Source of the DNA: Clostridia bacterium
Lineage (GTDB): Bacteria; Bacillota; Clostridia; Christensenellales; DTU072
Length of the DNA: 64,000 nucleotides
Direction of reading: 5' to 3'
NCBI GenBank assembly: GCA_017504305.1
Contig: JAFVRJ010000025.1
Coordinates: 31,619-95,618 of the forward strand
The translations under genes and the position numbers were made by a program. Under the pieces are notes generated by a model. The model was not told the DNA's origin. It was given only the letters and a program-made list of their open reading frames with translations, and searched no databases. Positions 45,701 through 55,166 of this stretch are shown here, in pieces (positions within the stretch are counted from its first letter, which is position 1; the number at the start of each line of letters is the position of its first letter).

Positions 45701-48241
45701 ATGAAGGCGTTTATAAGACACATCTTAAGGTCTGCCGATAGCAGTAAAGGACAGGTGGCAATCATAGTTATTACTATTGCCATCGTTACTGCCATGGTAT
45801 TTTTGACTTTTAGCATGTACGACGTATTCTTTAACCTTAATATTGCCGAATACGATAGAGTAGCGGACGGCGCCGACATGTTGCTCGGCAACAACTTCGG
45901 CTCCGACAAATTGTTTAGTAAAGCAAGGTTTGATAGGGTTATCAATGCCGAGCCGGAAGGGGAGATTACCGAGGTAATGTATTTTACCAAGTTCTCTACC
46001 ATATTTAAGACGGACACGCAGTCGCGTACCATAATTATTGAGGCGACCGACCTTGCCGACTATCTTGAAAAGAAGCCGTTACGTTACGTAGATATCTTTA
46101 CAGAGCAAACGGAAGGAGCAGACGTTCCTTACTACGAAGCAGGTGGTTACGGTGCTGTTATTATCGGTGAGAACTTTGCAAAGGAAACCGGCGTTAAAGT
46201 TGGTGATTTGGTCGAAGTATACTTGCCGACCTATGAGATGTACACTACCCTCTTGGTCAGATGTATTGCTCTTAACGAAGGTATATTCGGGTCTGCCGGC
46301 GATCGTAATATTTTGGTTGACTTTGAGTCGATTGGTAATCAAGGTCAAGTCAACGCCGTTTACATCAGCTTTAGCGACGAAGCATTGTTCGATAAGTACG
46401 AGCAACTCTTTGCTACCTATTTCCCCGCAGTGGATTGCGGTGAGGGTAATAGCTATTCCGATATCATAAGTATCGTACGTAATAACACGTTGCTACTTTC
46501 GGTTGGTTTATTGTTCTTGGTCGCAACGTTGATGCTTATCCTATTTACCTCTTACTTGATTATTTCACGTAGCCGTATGAGCGAAATGGTTATATTCAAG
46601 TCGGCGGGCGCGACCCCCAAACAAGTAGCCGGTATTATGCTTGGCGAAGTACTGTTCTACGCAGTGGTAGGCGGAGCTATAGGACTGCTTCTCGGCAGGG
46701 TAATTATGGGCGTTGCCGTTAAGGTGCTTTTACCCATGTCGCCCAATGCTGTTACCTATCCTTTCTGGAAGTTTGTAGTTTCCTATATTATCGCTATTGC
46801 GGTATCCGTTTTGGCTACTTTGGTTCCCATTGTTTCGGTAAGTAAAAAGACGGTTAGGGAGCTTACAGGTGAAGGATTTAAGGTAATTAAGCCGGTTAAT
46901 ATTCGCTTGTTTATCGCAGTTACCATATTGGTGATAGGTATCGCGGTAGCGTATGCTTTCTTAAAAGGTATAGCACTTCTTATCTTGAGCGTTGTGTTGA
47001 TTATTGCAGTAGCGTTTTGGATTTATTGCGCAATATACTTTATAGTTGCCTTTGTCGGTAAATTGGTACGTAAGACGTCTAAAGGTGGAACTCCTTATCT
47101 TGCAGGCGTTAGCGTAACTCGTAATAGCGCTATGCATACCGTTACTACTCTTATAGCCGTTGTTATCGCCTTCTCTTTCTTGATAGTTGAGGTCGTTGGT
47201 ATTGTTCAAGATGCGGTTATTCCTTTCCGTGAGAGGTTTGAGGCGGATTACATTATATCGGCAAATTCAGAACTTAAACGTGAAGAGTATGACGTTATCA
47301 AGGGTGCTTCGTTGAGTGTATCAGGCGTTGAAGGCGTTGGTTGGTACAACGCAACAGACTTCGAATTAGAGGGTGGTCGAGATTGCACTTTTTACGGCGT
47401 AGATAGTTTATGGATGATGGAACGTTGCTCCACCGTCACCAAAGAGGAAATCGAAAAGGCGTGGAATTCGGTGGAAAGACCTTTGGTCTTAAACCAAAAT
47501 ATCACTACCATCTATGGTCTTGAAGTTGGTGATACGATTACCCTTAAACCATTGGAACAAGACTTCAAAGATGAAACTATGACCTTTACAATCATCGCAA
47601 TTGATCGCTCGGTTACCAGATGGGATATGATAGGTTTTTGTAAGTTTGAAGACCTATATCGTATGAATAAATACGGCACCTTCTTTGTTAAAGAAAAGGC
47701 AGGTCTTACCGAGCAAGAACAACAAGATGTGTTTGTAGATTTACGTGATAATATTGAGGAGCTTGGTATATCGCTTACTTACGCATTGGATTACGCAGAG
47801 TGGGCTTATGCCGAAACCGATGGTTATGAGGGCGTAGGAACGCTACTTACGATGCTTCAAATTTTGATATGGTTTGTAAGCTTGATGGGCGTTGCTAATA
47901 TATCTATCGTTACGGTATACGATAGGCGCGCAGAATATAGGCTATATAAAGTTTCGGGCATGTCGGGCGGTGAGTACGTAAAGTTTTCGGTATTCGAGGG
48001 CTTGATAGTAGGGCTTGCCGGCGGTTTGCTGGGACTTGTTGCCGGTTACGGCGTAAATATGCTTGTTCCCAGCTTGGCAACGATTATCGGCAGGTACAGT
48101 GCGTTCAACGTTTTGCCGTGGCAATTATTCCTTAACTTCGCAATAGGCGTAGGAGCGTTTATGTTGCTATGGACGTTGATAGCTCTTGTAAACCGCAAAA
48201 ACACCGTTAAGTCGATCAACGAGCGTAACATCTTGAATTAG
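45701..48241 (+). CDS. Large FtsX/MacB-type ABC permease
   Basis: An 846-residue permease with the double-FtsX layout. One segment lies near residues 20-40, then an outside domain of about 220 residues, three segments around 265-375 (FtsX domain with SAGATPKQVAGIMLGE), extra segments around 405-450, another at about 480-505, a second outside domain (about 510-690), and three C-terminal segments with the second FtsX motif YKVSGMSGGEYVKFSVFEG. This is the long form seen in Firmicute antimicrobial-peptide or lipoprotein-type systems. It pairs with the ATPase just upstream. The substrate is unknown; extracellular-signal or peptide handling is plausible. A terminator follows. Confidence 0.92.
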   Translation: MKAFIRHILRSADSSKGQVAIIVITIAIVTAMVFLTFSMYDVFFNLNIAEYDRVADGADMLLGNNFGSDKLFSKARFDRVINAEPEGEITEVMYFTKFSTIFKTDTQSRTIIIEATDLADYLEKKPLRYVDIFTEQTEGADVPYYEAGGYGAVIIGENFAKETGVKVGDLVEVYLPTYEMYTTLLVRCIALNEGIFGSAGDRNILVDFESIGNQGQVNAVYISFSDEALFDKYEQLFATYFPAVDCGEGNSYSDIISIVRNNTLLLSVGLLFLVATLMLILFTSYLIISRSRMSEMVIFKSAGATPKQVAGIMLGEVLFYAVVGGAIGLLLGRVIMGVAVKVLLPMSPNAVTYPFWKFVVSYIIAIAVSVLATLVPIVSVSKKTVRELTGEGFKVIKPVNIRLFIAVTILVIGIAVAYAFLKGIALLILSVVLIIAVAFWIYCAIYFIVAFVGKLVRKTSKGGTPYLAGVSVTRNSAMHTVTTLIAVVIAFSFLIVEVVGIVQDAVIPFRERFEADYIISANSELKREEYDVIKGASLSVSGVEGVGWYNATDFELEGGRDCTFYGVDSLWMMERCSTVTKEEIEKAWNSVERPLVLNQNITTIYGLEVGDTITLKPLEQDFKDETMTFTIIAIDRSVTRWDMIGFCKFEDLYRMNKYGTFFVKEKAGLTEQEQQDVFVDLRDNIEELGISLTYALDYAEWAYAETDGYEGVGTLLTMLQILIWFVSLMGVANISIVTVYDRRAEYRLYKVSGMSGGEYVKFSVFEGLIVGLAGGLLGLVAGYGVNMLVPSLATIIGRYSAFNVLPWQLFLNFAIGVGAFMLLWTLIALVNRKNTVKSINERNILN

Positions 48242-48270
48242 TTTTAAGCGTTAAAATTAGTTAATATATT

Positions 48271-48301
48271 CGTGCAGGCAGACGTATGCGTGCACGTTTT
48301 T
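48271..48301 (+). terminator. Terminator of the FtsX-type ABC operon
   Basis: CGTGCA (48271-48276) pairs with TGCACG (48291-48296), with an inner GCA/TGC stem, then TTTTT. Confidence 0.7.
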
Positions 48302-48322
48302 ATATTAAAGTGCTTTTTTTAA

Positions 48323-48351
48323 TTGCTTATACTGAATATTTGTGTTAAAAT
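48323..48351 (+). promoter_or_regulatory. Promoter of tyrS
   Basis: TTGCTT (48323-48328), 17 nt, TAAAAT (48346-48351). Confidence 0.6.
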
Positions 48352-48382
48352 TTTTCAATAAACGTGTTCAAAGAGGTTTTTT

Positions 48383-49621
48383 ATGTCAAAAAACGTAATG
48401 GATATTTTAAGAGAAAGAGGTTTTATTAAACAAACCGTTTTCGAAGACGATTTGTACGAGCTACTCGGCAAAGAAAGCGTTCCGTTTTACGTAGGATTTG
48501 ATCCTACCGCGGATAGTTTGCACGTAGGTCACTTCCTCGTACTTATGGCTATGAGCCACATGCAAAAGGCCGGCCATAAACCCATCGTGTTGCTTGGTGG
48601 CGGTACCGCAATGGTAGGCGATCCTTCCGGCAGAACCGATATGCGTTCCATGATGACCAAAGAAACGATTGCCCATAACGTCGATTGTTTCCGCAAGCAA
48701 ATGTCACGCTTCTTTACCTTCGAAGGCGATAATGCAGCAATCATGGTTGATAACGGTGATTGGTTGTTGAACCTCAATTATATCGACTTCTTGCGTGAAG
48801 TAGGCTCCAACTTCTCGGTAAACCGCATGCTTACCGCAGATTGCTACCGTCAAAGAATGGAAAAGGGCCTTACCTTCCTTGAGTTCAACTATATGTTGAT
48901 GCAAGCATACGACTTCTACGTATTGTTCAAAAAGTACGGTGCGGTATTAGAGTGCGGTGGCGACGACCAATGGTCTAACATGCTCGCAGGCGCCGACTTA
49001 ATCAGACGTAAAGAGGGCGCTCCCGCATATGCAATGACCTTCTCGCTTCTTCTTACCTCCGAAGGTAAAAAGATGGGTAAGACCATGAAAGGCGCTTTAT
49101 GGCTCGATAAGAACAAAACCTCCCCTTATGAGTTTTACCAATATTGGCGTAATATCGACGATAACGACGTCGAAAAATGTTTAGGTTTCTTGACCTACTT
49201 GCCGATGGACGAGGTCAAAGCTCTTTGCTCTTGTTATACCGTTGATGAAAACGGCGTAAAGCGTTTCGACGGCAAAATCAACGAGGCAAAAGCGCGTCTT
49301 GCTTACGAAGTTACCAAGATCGTTCACGGCGAAGAAGAAGCTTCTCTTGCAGAGCGTCAAGCAAAGGGTGCTTTCGGTGGCGGTGGTGAAATGCCCGAAG
49401 CCGATATGCCCGCAGGCGTAACCAAGGTAGCAGACCTTCTCGTTGCGCTTAAGCTTGCTCAAAGTAAGGGCGAAGCAAAACGCCTTATCGAAGGTGGCGG
49501 AATTCGCATCGACGAGCAAAAGGTTGTAGGCTTTGATGCTAACATCCCTGAAGAAGCTTTAGCTAACGGATTCGTAATCCACAAGGGCAAAAAGCAACAC
49601 GTTAAGGTTATCGTAAAGTAA
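48383..49621 (+). CDS. tyrS: Tyrosyl-tRNA synthetase
   Basis: TyrS charges tRNA-Tyr. The 412-residue enzyme has the HIGH-type motif [11 protein letters not shown], the tyrosine-pocket GGDDQWSN, the KMSKS equivalent KKMGKT, and a C-terminal S4 RNA-binding domain ([23 protein letters not shown], residues from about 345). AGAGG lies upstream of the ATG. No T-box leader fits in the roughly 30-nt leader. The stop overlaps the next gene (TAATG), so four same-strand genes, tyrS - yigZ type - ilvE - recX, may be read together. Confidence 0.97.
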   Translation: MSKNVMDILRERGFIKQTVFEDDLYELLGKESVPFYVGFDPTADSLHVGHFLVLMAMSHMQKAGHKPIVLLGGGTAMVGDPSGRTDMRSMMTKETIAHNVDCFRKQMSRFFTFEGDNAAIMVDNGDWLLNLNYIDFLREVGSNFSVNRMLTADCYRQRMEKGLTFLEFNYMLMQAYDFYVLFKKYGAVLECGGDDQWSNMLAGADLIRRKEGAPAYAMTFSLLLTSEGKKMGKTMKGALWLDKNKTSPYEFYQYWRNIDDNDVEKCLGFLTYLPMDEVKALCSCYTVDENGVKRFDGKINEAKARLAYEVTKIVHGEEEASLAERQAKGAFGGGGEMPEADMPAGVTKVADLLVALKLAQSKGEAKRLIEGGGIRIDEQKVVGFDANIPEEALANGFVIHKGKKQHVKVIVK

Positions 49622-50247
49622 TGAACGAATACGCCACCGTCGAAAAGGAATATATCACTACGACGGAGGTGTGTCGTAGCAAGTTTATTTGTAGACTTGC
49701 TCCCATAAGCAATTTAGAGGAAGGGCTCGAGTACGTTGCAAACGTTAAAAAGCAGTTTAGCGATGCGCGACATAACTGTTACGCAATAGTGGGACTGCCC
49801 GTTAGTAACGAGTTCAAATACTCCGACGACGGCGAGCCGTCCGGTACGGCCGGTCAGCCGATGATGGGTGCGCTTACCAAAAACGGATTATACGGCGTAG
49901 CGTGCGTTGTTACCAGATATTTTGGTGGCATCAAGCTTGGCGCAGGGCGCCTTGCGCAAACCTACCTCAAGTCTGTAGTCGATACAATAAGTAGTGCCGA
50001 AGTGGTTATTAAAAAGCTATCTACGGTGCTTTCCATCGATTTGGCGTATGGCGAGTATAAATTACTTAACAGCTTGCTTACGAATATCGAACACGTTGTT
50101 TTGGATACCCAATACGCAAATAGCGTGCAAATAACTATTGCAACTCCAATAGAAAACGAGGTTAGTCTAACGGGTAAAATCACCGAGCTTACGCAAGGCA
50201 GAGCGCCCGTAACCCTATATAAAAAATATATAACTTACAAGAGGTAA
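49621..50247 (+). CDS. YigZ/IMPACT family protein (UPF0029)
   Basis: A 208-residue member of the YigZ/YvyE/IMPACT family. The N-terminal UPF0029 domain shows KSKF-type start (CRSKFICRLAPI), DARHNCYA, FKYSDDGEPSGTAGQPM and VVTRYFGGIKLGAGRL; a C-terminal ferredoxin-like DUF1949 domain follows. The molecular role is unsettled; the eukaryotic relative IMPACT affects translational control. Its start overlaps the tyrS stop, and 3 nt separate it from ilvE. Confidence 0.93.
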   Translation: MNEYATVEKEYITTTEVCRSKFICRLAPISNLEEGLEYVANVKKQFSDARHNCYAIVGLPVSNEFKYSDDGEPSGTAGQPMMGALTKNGLYGVACVVTRYFGGIKLGAGRLAQTYLKSVVDTISSAEVVIKKLSTVLSIDLAYGEYKLLNSLLTNIEHVVLDTQYANSVQITIATPIENEVSLTGKITELTQGRAPVTLYKKYITYKR

Positions 50248-50250
50248 AGT

Positions 50251-51309
50251 ATGAAGATTACTATCACTGAAAACAAAAAGGTTAAGCCCGATTTTTCCAA
50301 ACTCGGCTTCGGCAAATATTTTACCGATCACATGCTTGTTATGGATTATAAAGACGGCGCTTGGCAAGAGCCGGAAATTCTTCCTTACTCCAGCTTTAGC
50401 TTGGATCCTTCCACTTGCGTATTGCACTACGGTCAAGGTATATTCGAGGGGCTCAAAGCTTACAAAGATGCCAAAACCGGCAAGATCACCATGTTCCGTC
50501 CTTACGACAACTTCAAGCGTATGAACAGATCTGCAGAGCGTCTTTGCATGCCGACTATCGACGTTGACAGCATGGTTGAGTGGCTCAAAGAGCTTATAAT
50601 TTTAGAGCAAGATTGGATTCCTACCGAGCCCGGTACCGCATTATATATCCGTCCCACGATGGTAGCGACTGATGCTATGCTCGGTGTACACCCTGCACAT
50701 AACTATCGTTTCTTTATTATTCTTTCGCCTGTTGGTAGCTACTATGCAAGCGGTCTTAAGCCCACTAAAATCATGGTTGAAGACAACTTTGTTAGAGCAC
50801 CTCTCGGTGGCACCGGTGAAGCAAAATGTATGGGTAACTATGCAGCAAGCTTGCTCGCAGGCGATATCGCTAACAAGCTTGGATACGAACAAGTTCTTTG
50901 GCTTGATGCTAAAGAGAAGAAGTACGTTGAAGAAGTTGGCGCTATGAATATGTTCTTCGTTATCGACGGCGTTGTTAAGACTCCCGCTCTCGTAGGCTCC
51001 ATTCTCCCCGGTATTACCCGTGATAGCGTACTTCAAATTTTGCGCGCAGAAGGAAGACCTGTTGAAGAGTGCCGTATTTCCGTAGACGAAATCGCTACTG
51101 CACGTGCAGAGGGTAAACTTGACGAAGCATTTGGTAGCGGTACCGCAGCAGTTATCAGCCCTGTTGGCGTGCTCCGCATCCACGGCGAAGATATGTTAAT
51201 TAACAACTTCGAAATGGGACCGATTACCTCTTATCTCTACGATAAGCTCACCGGCATCCAATATGGACGTTACGAAGATACCTTCGGCTGGATCGTTAAA
51301 GTTAACTAA
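50251..51309 (+). CDS. ilvE: Branched-chain amino acid aminotransferase
   Basis: IlvE is a PLP enzyme that transaminates Val, Leu and Ile. The 352-residue protein belongs to the larger BCAT form (Firmicute and eukaryote-like). Motifs: LHYGQGIFEGLKAY, YIRPTM, the PLP Lys in LGGTGEAKCMGNYAAS and VEEVGAMNMFFV. The AAGAGGT ribosome site lies at the end of the previous gene. An 8-bp hairpin separates it from recX. Confidence 0.95.
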   Translation: MKITITENKKVKPDFSKLGFGKYFTDHMLVMDYKDGAWQEPEILPYSSFSLDPSTCVLHYGQGIFEGLKAYKDAKTGKITMFRPYDNFKRMNRSAERLCMPTIDVDSMVEWLKELIILEQDWIPTEPGTALYIRPTMVATDAMLGVHPAHNYRFFIILSPVGSYYASGLKPTKIMVEDNFVRAPLGGTGEAKCMGNYAASLLAGDIANKLGYEQVLWLDAKEKKYVEEVGAMNMFFVIDGVVKTPALVGSILPGITRDSVLQILRAEGRPVEECRISVDEIATARAEGKLDEAFGSGTAAVISPVGVLRIHGEDMLINNFEMGPITSYLYDKLTGIQYGRYEDTFGWIVKVN

Positions 51310-51314
51310 TCAAC

Positions 51315-51334
51315 AGAGAGCCACACGGCTCTCT
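51315..51334 (+). terminator. Hairpin between ilvE and recX
   Basis: AGAGAGCC (51315-51322), ACAC loop, GGCTCTCT (51327-51334), ending 8 nt before the recX ATG. The tail ACCTTTAT is weak for termination; it also occupies the place of a recX ribosome site. Confidence 0.55.
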
Positions 51335-51342
51335 ACCTTTAT

Positions 51343-51951
51343 ATGGCGATAATTGAAGAAGTAAAACGTAATAAAAAGAGCTACACTTTGGTAGTAGATG
51401 GTTGCGTGCTGAAGGGGTGCGACGTCGAGGTGTGCTATAAATACGGCATTAAGGTCGGTGAAATGCCGGAAGCGCATTACCGCGCTTTTTTATCCGATAA
51501 CGAAAAGGCCACGGCTAAATCATATCTTTACTCGATGATTGCTCGCAAAGCGCGTACCGAAAAAGAAGCAAAGCAAAAGCTAAAGGAAAAAGGATACTCG
51601 TTAGAAGCCTCCAATTATGCAATCAATAAAGCCAAAGAGTACGGCTTTTTGTCGGATGAAGACTTTGCAAAAAACTACGTAGAAGTATCTTCACGCAATA
51701 AAGGCAGTTATCGCTTAAAGCAAGAGCTTAAGCAAAAGGGGATAAGCGACGATCTTATAGGTGAAGCCCTTATAGAGATGGACGAGGACGTCGAAAGGGC
51801 GCAAGCCGAGCAACTTGCAGAGCGTTACCTTAAGGGTAAAACGCTCGACGATAAAACCCGCGAAAAGCTTTTTAGATACCTCGTTTCCCGTGGATACGGG
51901 TATGATATCATAAAAGGTATATTACGTAAAATTGGTACGGAAATAGAATAA
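51343..51951 (+). CDS. recX: RecX family regulator of RecA
   Basis: RecX binds RecA filaments and modulates recombination. The 202-residue protein starts with a variable domain (residues 1-60), then three-helix RecX repeats: YLYSMIARKARTEKEAKQKLKEKG, FLSDEDFAKNYVE, GSYRLKQELKQKGIS and the C-terminal RYLVSRGYGYDIIKGIL. There is no Shine-Dalgarno; a hairpin stands just upstream. The gene is convergent with mazF, 20 nt apart. recA itself is not in the window. Confidence 0.88.
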   Translation: MAIIEEVKRNKKSYTLVVDGCVLKGCDVEVCYKYGIKVGEMPEAHYRAFLSDNEKATAKSYLYSMIARKARTEKEAKQKLKEKGYSLEASNYAINKAKEYGFLSDEDFAKNYVEVSSRNKGSYRLKQELKQKGISDDLIGEALIEMDEDVERAQAEQLAERYLKGKTLDDKTREKLFRYLVSRGYGYDIIKGILRKIGTEIE

Positions 51952-51971
51952 ATCCGTAGCTATAGATACAA

Positions 51972-52313
51972 TTATCCAAAGAAACCAAGACTTATCATGA
52001 GCGCGTTATTGACCTTGCGCATGGTGTCGGGATTGACCTCACCAATGCGAGCAAGCAGACGCGCTTTATCTATTGTACGCAGTTGTTCAAGGAGTAGCAC
52101 GGATTGTTTTTCCAATCCGCTACTTTCTGTGAGTTCGACGTGAGTAGGTAGTTTGGCTTTATTTAGTTTGGAGGTGATAGCGGCAGCAATTACGGTAGGG
52201 GAGTATTTGTTGCCGACGTCGTTTTGCACTATAAGCACCGGGCGCACTCCGCCCTGCTCCGAGCCTACGACCGGACTTAAGTCGGCGTAATATATTTCCC
52301 CACGTTTGATCAT
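51972..52313 (-). CDS. mazF: MazF/EndoA-type mRNA interferase toxin
   Basis: MazF toxins cut single-stranded RNA at short sequences. The 113-residue protein [21 protein letters not shown], then [27 protein letters not shown] and [13 protein letters not shown] closely follows Bacillus NdoA (EndoA). I chose the ATG at 52313, behind GAGGAAG; an ATG at 52331 behind AAGGGG is possible and would add six residues. The antitoxin gene (ndoAI type) that normally lies just upstream is absent: the region holds only the divergent metG promoter. The gene is therefore an orphan toxin here. Confidence 0.92.
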   Translation of the reverse strand: MIKRGEIYYADLSPVVGSEQGGVRPVLIVQNDVGNKYSPTVIAAAITSKLNKAKLPTHVELTESSGLEKQSVLLLEQLRTIDKARLLARIGEVNPDTMRKVNNALMISLGFFG

Positions 52314-52391
52314 AATTACTTCCTCGTTCATAATTATTCCCCTTACATGGGGTATTGTTCCCATTTAATTACGCCTTAAACATAAAAACGG

Positions 52392-52420
52392 TTTACATTA
52401 GTTGATAAATATGCTAATAT
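52392..52420 (+). promoter_or_regulatory. Promoter of metG
   Basis: TTTACA (52392-52397), 17 nt, TAATAT (52415-52420). Confidence 0.5.
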
Positions 52421-52455
52421 TTATCAGGAAAATAATAGCCTCGAGAGGTATTTAT

Positions 52456-54408
52456 ATGAATAAAGGCAAATATTACATCACTACCGCAATAGCATATACG
52501 TCCGGTAAACCCCATATCGGCAATTCTTATGAAATAGTTCTTTCCGACTATCTTGCACGCTTCAAGCGTATGCAAGGTTACGACGTATATTTTCAAACCG
52601 GTACCGACGAGCACGGTCAAAAAATAGAAGATAAAGCAAAGGCTTCAGGAGTTACTCCCAAACAATTCGTTGACGGTGTAGCAACCGAGATTAAACGTCT
52701 TTGGGACTTGATGGGAACTTCTTACGACAACTTTATTCGCACTACCGATACTTATCACGAAAAGCAAGTTCAAAAGCTCTTCAAAAAGTTTTACGAGCAA
52801 GGCGATATTTATAAAGGTTCGTACAAAGGTCATTACTGCACTCCTTGCGAGTCCTTCTGGACGGATAGCCAACTCGTTGACGGCAAATGTCCCGACTGCG
52901 GTCGTGAAGTTAAGTATGCTGAAGAAGAAGCATACTTCTTCCGTATGAGCAAATATGCCGATCGCCTCATTAAGTACTATGAGGATCACCCCGATTTCTT
53001 ATTACCTCTTTCACGTAAGAACGAGATGATCAATAACTTCTTAAAACCCGGACTTCGTGATTTGTGCGTATCGCGTACCTCTTTCAAATGGGGTATTCCG
53101 GTAGAGTTTGATCCCAACCACGTTGTATACGTATGGCTCGATGCTCTTACCAACTACATCACCGGCATCGGTTATGACGCGGATGGTAATCACTCCGAGC
53201 TTTATAAAAAATTATGGCCGGCAGACGTACACGTAATAGGTAAAGATATCGTACGCTTCCATACCATTTATTGGCCTATCTTCTTGATGGCAATGGGAGA
53301 GGAACTTCCCACAAAAGTTTTCGGTCATCCTTGGTTATTGCAAGATGGTGATAAGATGAGTAAGTCCAAAGGCAACGTAATGTATGCAGACGATCTTGCT
53401 TCCATCTATGGCGTTGATGCTCTACGTTACTTCTTGTTATCTCAAATGCCCTTTGATAACGACGGCGTTATCAGCTGGGATATCGTAACCGATACCGTTA
53501 ACGGCGATCTTGCTAACGTTTACGGCAACCTTGTAAGCCGTACCGTTGCGATGAGCCAAAAATACTTTGACGGCGTCTTGGAAAATGCAGGTGTTACCGA
53601 AGACGTTGATAACGATCTTATCGCGGTAGCTACTGGTGCATATAAAAAGATAGCTGATAAGGTTGAAGGCTTCCGCGTTGCCGATGCTCTACAAGAGGTA
53701 ATGCATCTCTTCCGCCGTGCTAATAAGTACATCGATGAAACAATGCCTTGGGCACTTGCAAAGGATGAAAGCAAACGCGATAGACTAAAAACCGTACTTT
53801 ACAACTTGGCCGAAGTTATCGTAATAGGTACTACTTTGATAGAGCCCTGCATGCCTCAAATCGCAAAGGCTGTTTACGAGCAAATCGGTGTAGACGCACG
53901 TAGTGTGGACGACATCGAAAAGTTTGGTCTTATTCCCAATGGCACCAAGGTAGTGGTAAGCGATAAAAAGCTTTTCCCCCGTCTTGATAATAAGGAAATT
54001 AACGCTAAAGTAGAAGCTATGTACGAAGCACGTAAGCCTGTTGTTAAAGAGGAAGTTTCGGCACCCGAAGCTCCTAAAAAGGAAACCATAACTATCGACG
54101 ACTTCTGTAAGGTCGAACTTAAAGTCGGTAAGATTTTGGCATGCGAAAAGCTCCAAAAATCCAATAAACTCTTAAAATCCACCGTAGAAATCGGCTCTGA
54201 AACTCGTACCATTTTAAGTGGTATTGCGAAGTACTACACCCCCGAAGAAATGGTTGGCAAGAGCGTAGTAGTCGTTACCAATCTTGCTCCGGCAAAACTT
54301 TGCGGAACGATATCCGAAGGCATGCTTTTGTGCGCATCTGATCCCGATGGTAAAGTAGTATTACTTACCCCCGAACAAGTTGTAGCAAGCGGATCAACCA
54401 TATCATAA
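52456..54408 (+). CDS. metG: Methionyl-tRNA synthetase
   Basis: MetG charges elongator and initiator tRNA-Met. The 650-residue class I enzyme has PHIGNSYE (HIGH motif), a zinc knuckle CTPCESFW...CPDCG, WLDALTNYITGIGY, the KMSKSKGN loop and a C-terminal tRNA-binding OB domain (IDDFCKVELKVGKILACEK, from about residue 545). The ATG at 52456 has AGAGG upstream. It leads metG - tatD - radical SAM, each overlapping by one base. In Bacillus metS is also followed by the tatD homologue yabD and then ksgA. Confidence 0.96.
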   Translation: MNKGKYYITTAIAYTSGKPHIGNSYEIVLSDYLARFKRMQGYDVYFQTGTDEHGQKIEDKAKASGVTPKQFVDGVATEIKRLWDLMGTSYDNFIRTTDTYHEKQVQKLFKKFYEQGDIYKGSYKGHYCTPCESFWTDSQLVDGKCPDCGREVKYAEEEAYFFRMSKYADRLIKYYEDHPDFLLPLSRKNEMINNFLKPGLRDLCVSRTSFKWGIPVEFDPNHVVYVWLDALTNYITGIGYDADGNHSELYKKLWPADVHVIGKDIVRFHTIYWPIFLMAMGEELPTKVFGHPWLLQDGDKMSKSKGNVMYADDLASIYGVDALRYFLLSQMPFDNDGVISWDIVTDTVNGDLANVYGNLVSRTVAMSQKYFDGVLENAGVTEDVDNDLIAVATGAYKKIADKVEGFRVADALQEVMHLFRRANKYIDETMPWALAKDESKRDRLKTVLYNLAEVIVIGTTLIEPCMPQIAKAVYEQIGVDARSVDDIEKFGLIPNGTKVVVSDKKLFPRLDNKEINAKVEAMYEARKPVVKEEVSAPEAPKKETITIDDFCKVELKVGKILACEKLQKSNKLLKSTVEIGSETRTILSGIAKYYTPEEMVGKSVVVVTNLAPAKLCGTISEGMLLCASDPDGKVVLLTPEQVVASGSTIS

Positions 54409-55166
54409 TGCTAATAGATACTCACGCACATCTTAACGACGAGCGACTTTTACCGCTCGTACCCGAAATAGTTGCTTCAATGGCGGATAAAGGCCTTGAG
54501 GCAATTATTAACGTTGGCTACGATCGTCCTTCCAGCGAAAAGGCTTTGGAGCTTGCCGAGAGCTACGATTCTCTTTATGCCGTAGTGGGCATACATCCGC
54601 ACGATGCTAAAACCGCCACACAAGATGACTACTTGTATTTTGAAAAGTTGAGTGCTCACAAAAAGGTGTTGGCGATAGGTGAAATCGGTCTTGATTTTTA
54701 TTATGATTTAAGTGACCGCGACGTACAAAAGAAGGTTTTTATCGAGCAACTTGAGTTGGCAAACTCTTTGAAGCTCCCCGTCGTTATGCACGTTAGAGAT
54801 GCCTACGGATTGGCTTACGAGATACTCAAGGAGCATAATTCTTGGCTAAATTACGGTGGCATATTGCATTGTTATGCAGGCAGTTTGGAGATGCTACCGC
54901 AATTTATGGATTTAGGCTTACACGTAAGTTTTGGCGGAGTCGTTACCTTCAAAAATTTCGGTAAGGCTGACGTAATAAAAGCTGTTCCTAAAGATAGGTT
55001 ACTGCTTGAAACGGATTGTCCCTATATGACACCCGTCCCTTTTAGAGGTAAAACCAATCTTCCCGAATACGTAAGCTTGGTAAAGGATAAAATACAAGAG
55101 TGGCGCGACGATATTAACGTCGAAGAAGTTACCACTCTTAATGCAAAGAGGTTTTTCAATATATAA
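54408..55166 (+). CDS. tatD: TatD family metal-dependent DNase/hydrolase
   Basis: TatD proteins are amidohydrolase-fold nucleases, with 3'-5' exonuclease activity shown for some. The 252-residue protein has the metal motifs IDTHAHLND, GIHPHDA, IGEIGLDFYYD, VMHVRDA, LHCYAGS and LLETDCPYMTP. Length is normal. It overlaps both metG and the radical SAM gene by one base (TAATG), so the three are probably translated together. Confidence 0.95.
   Translation: MLIDTHAHLNDERLLPLVPEIVASMADKGLEAIINVGYDRPSSEKALELAESYDSLYAVVGIHPHDAKTATQDDYLYFEKLSAHKKVLAIGEIGLDFYYDLSDRDVQKKVFIEQLELANSLKLPVVMHVRDAYGLAYEILKEHNSWLNYGGILHCYAGSLEMLPQFMDLGLHVSFGGVVTFKNFGKADVIKAVPKDRLLLETDCPYMTPVPFRGKTNLPEYVSLVKDKIQEWRDDINVEEVTTLNAKRFFNI

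Noticed and set aside
52402..52455. Earlier start of metG
   Set aside because: It would begin between the -35 and -10 boxes of the promoter and adds residues not seen in MetG.
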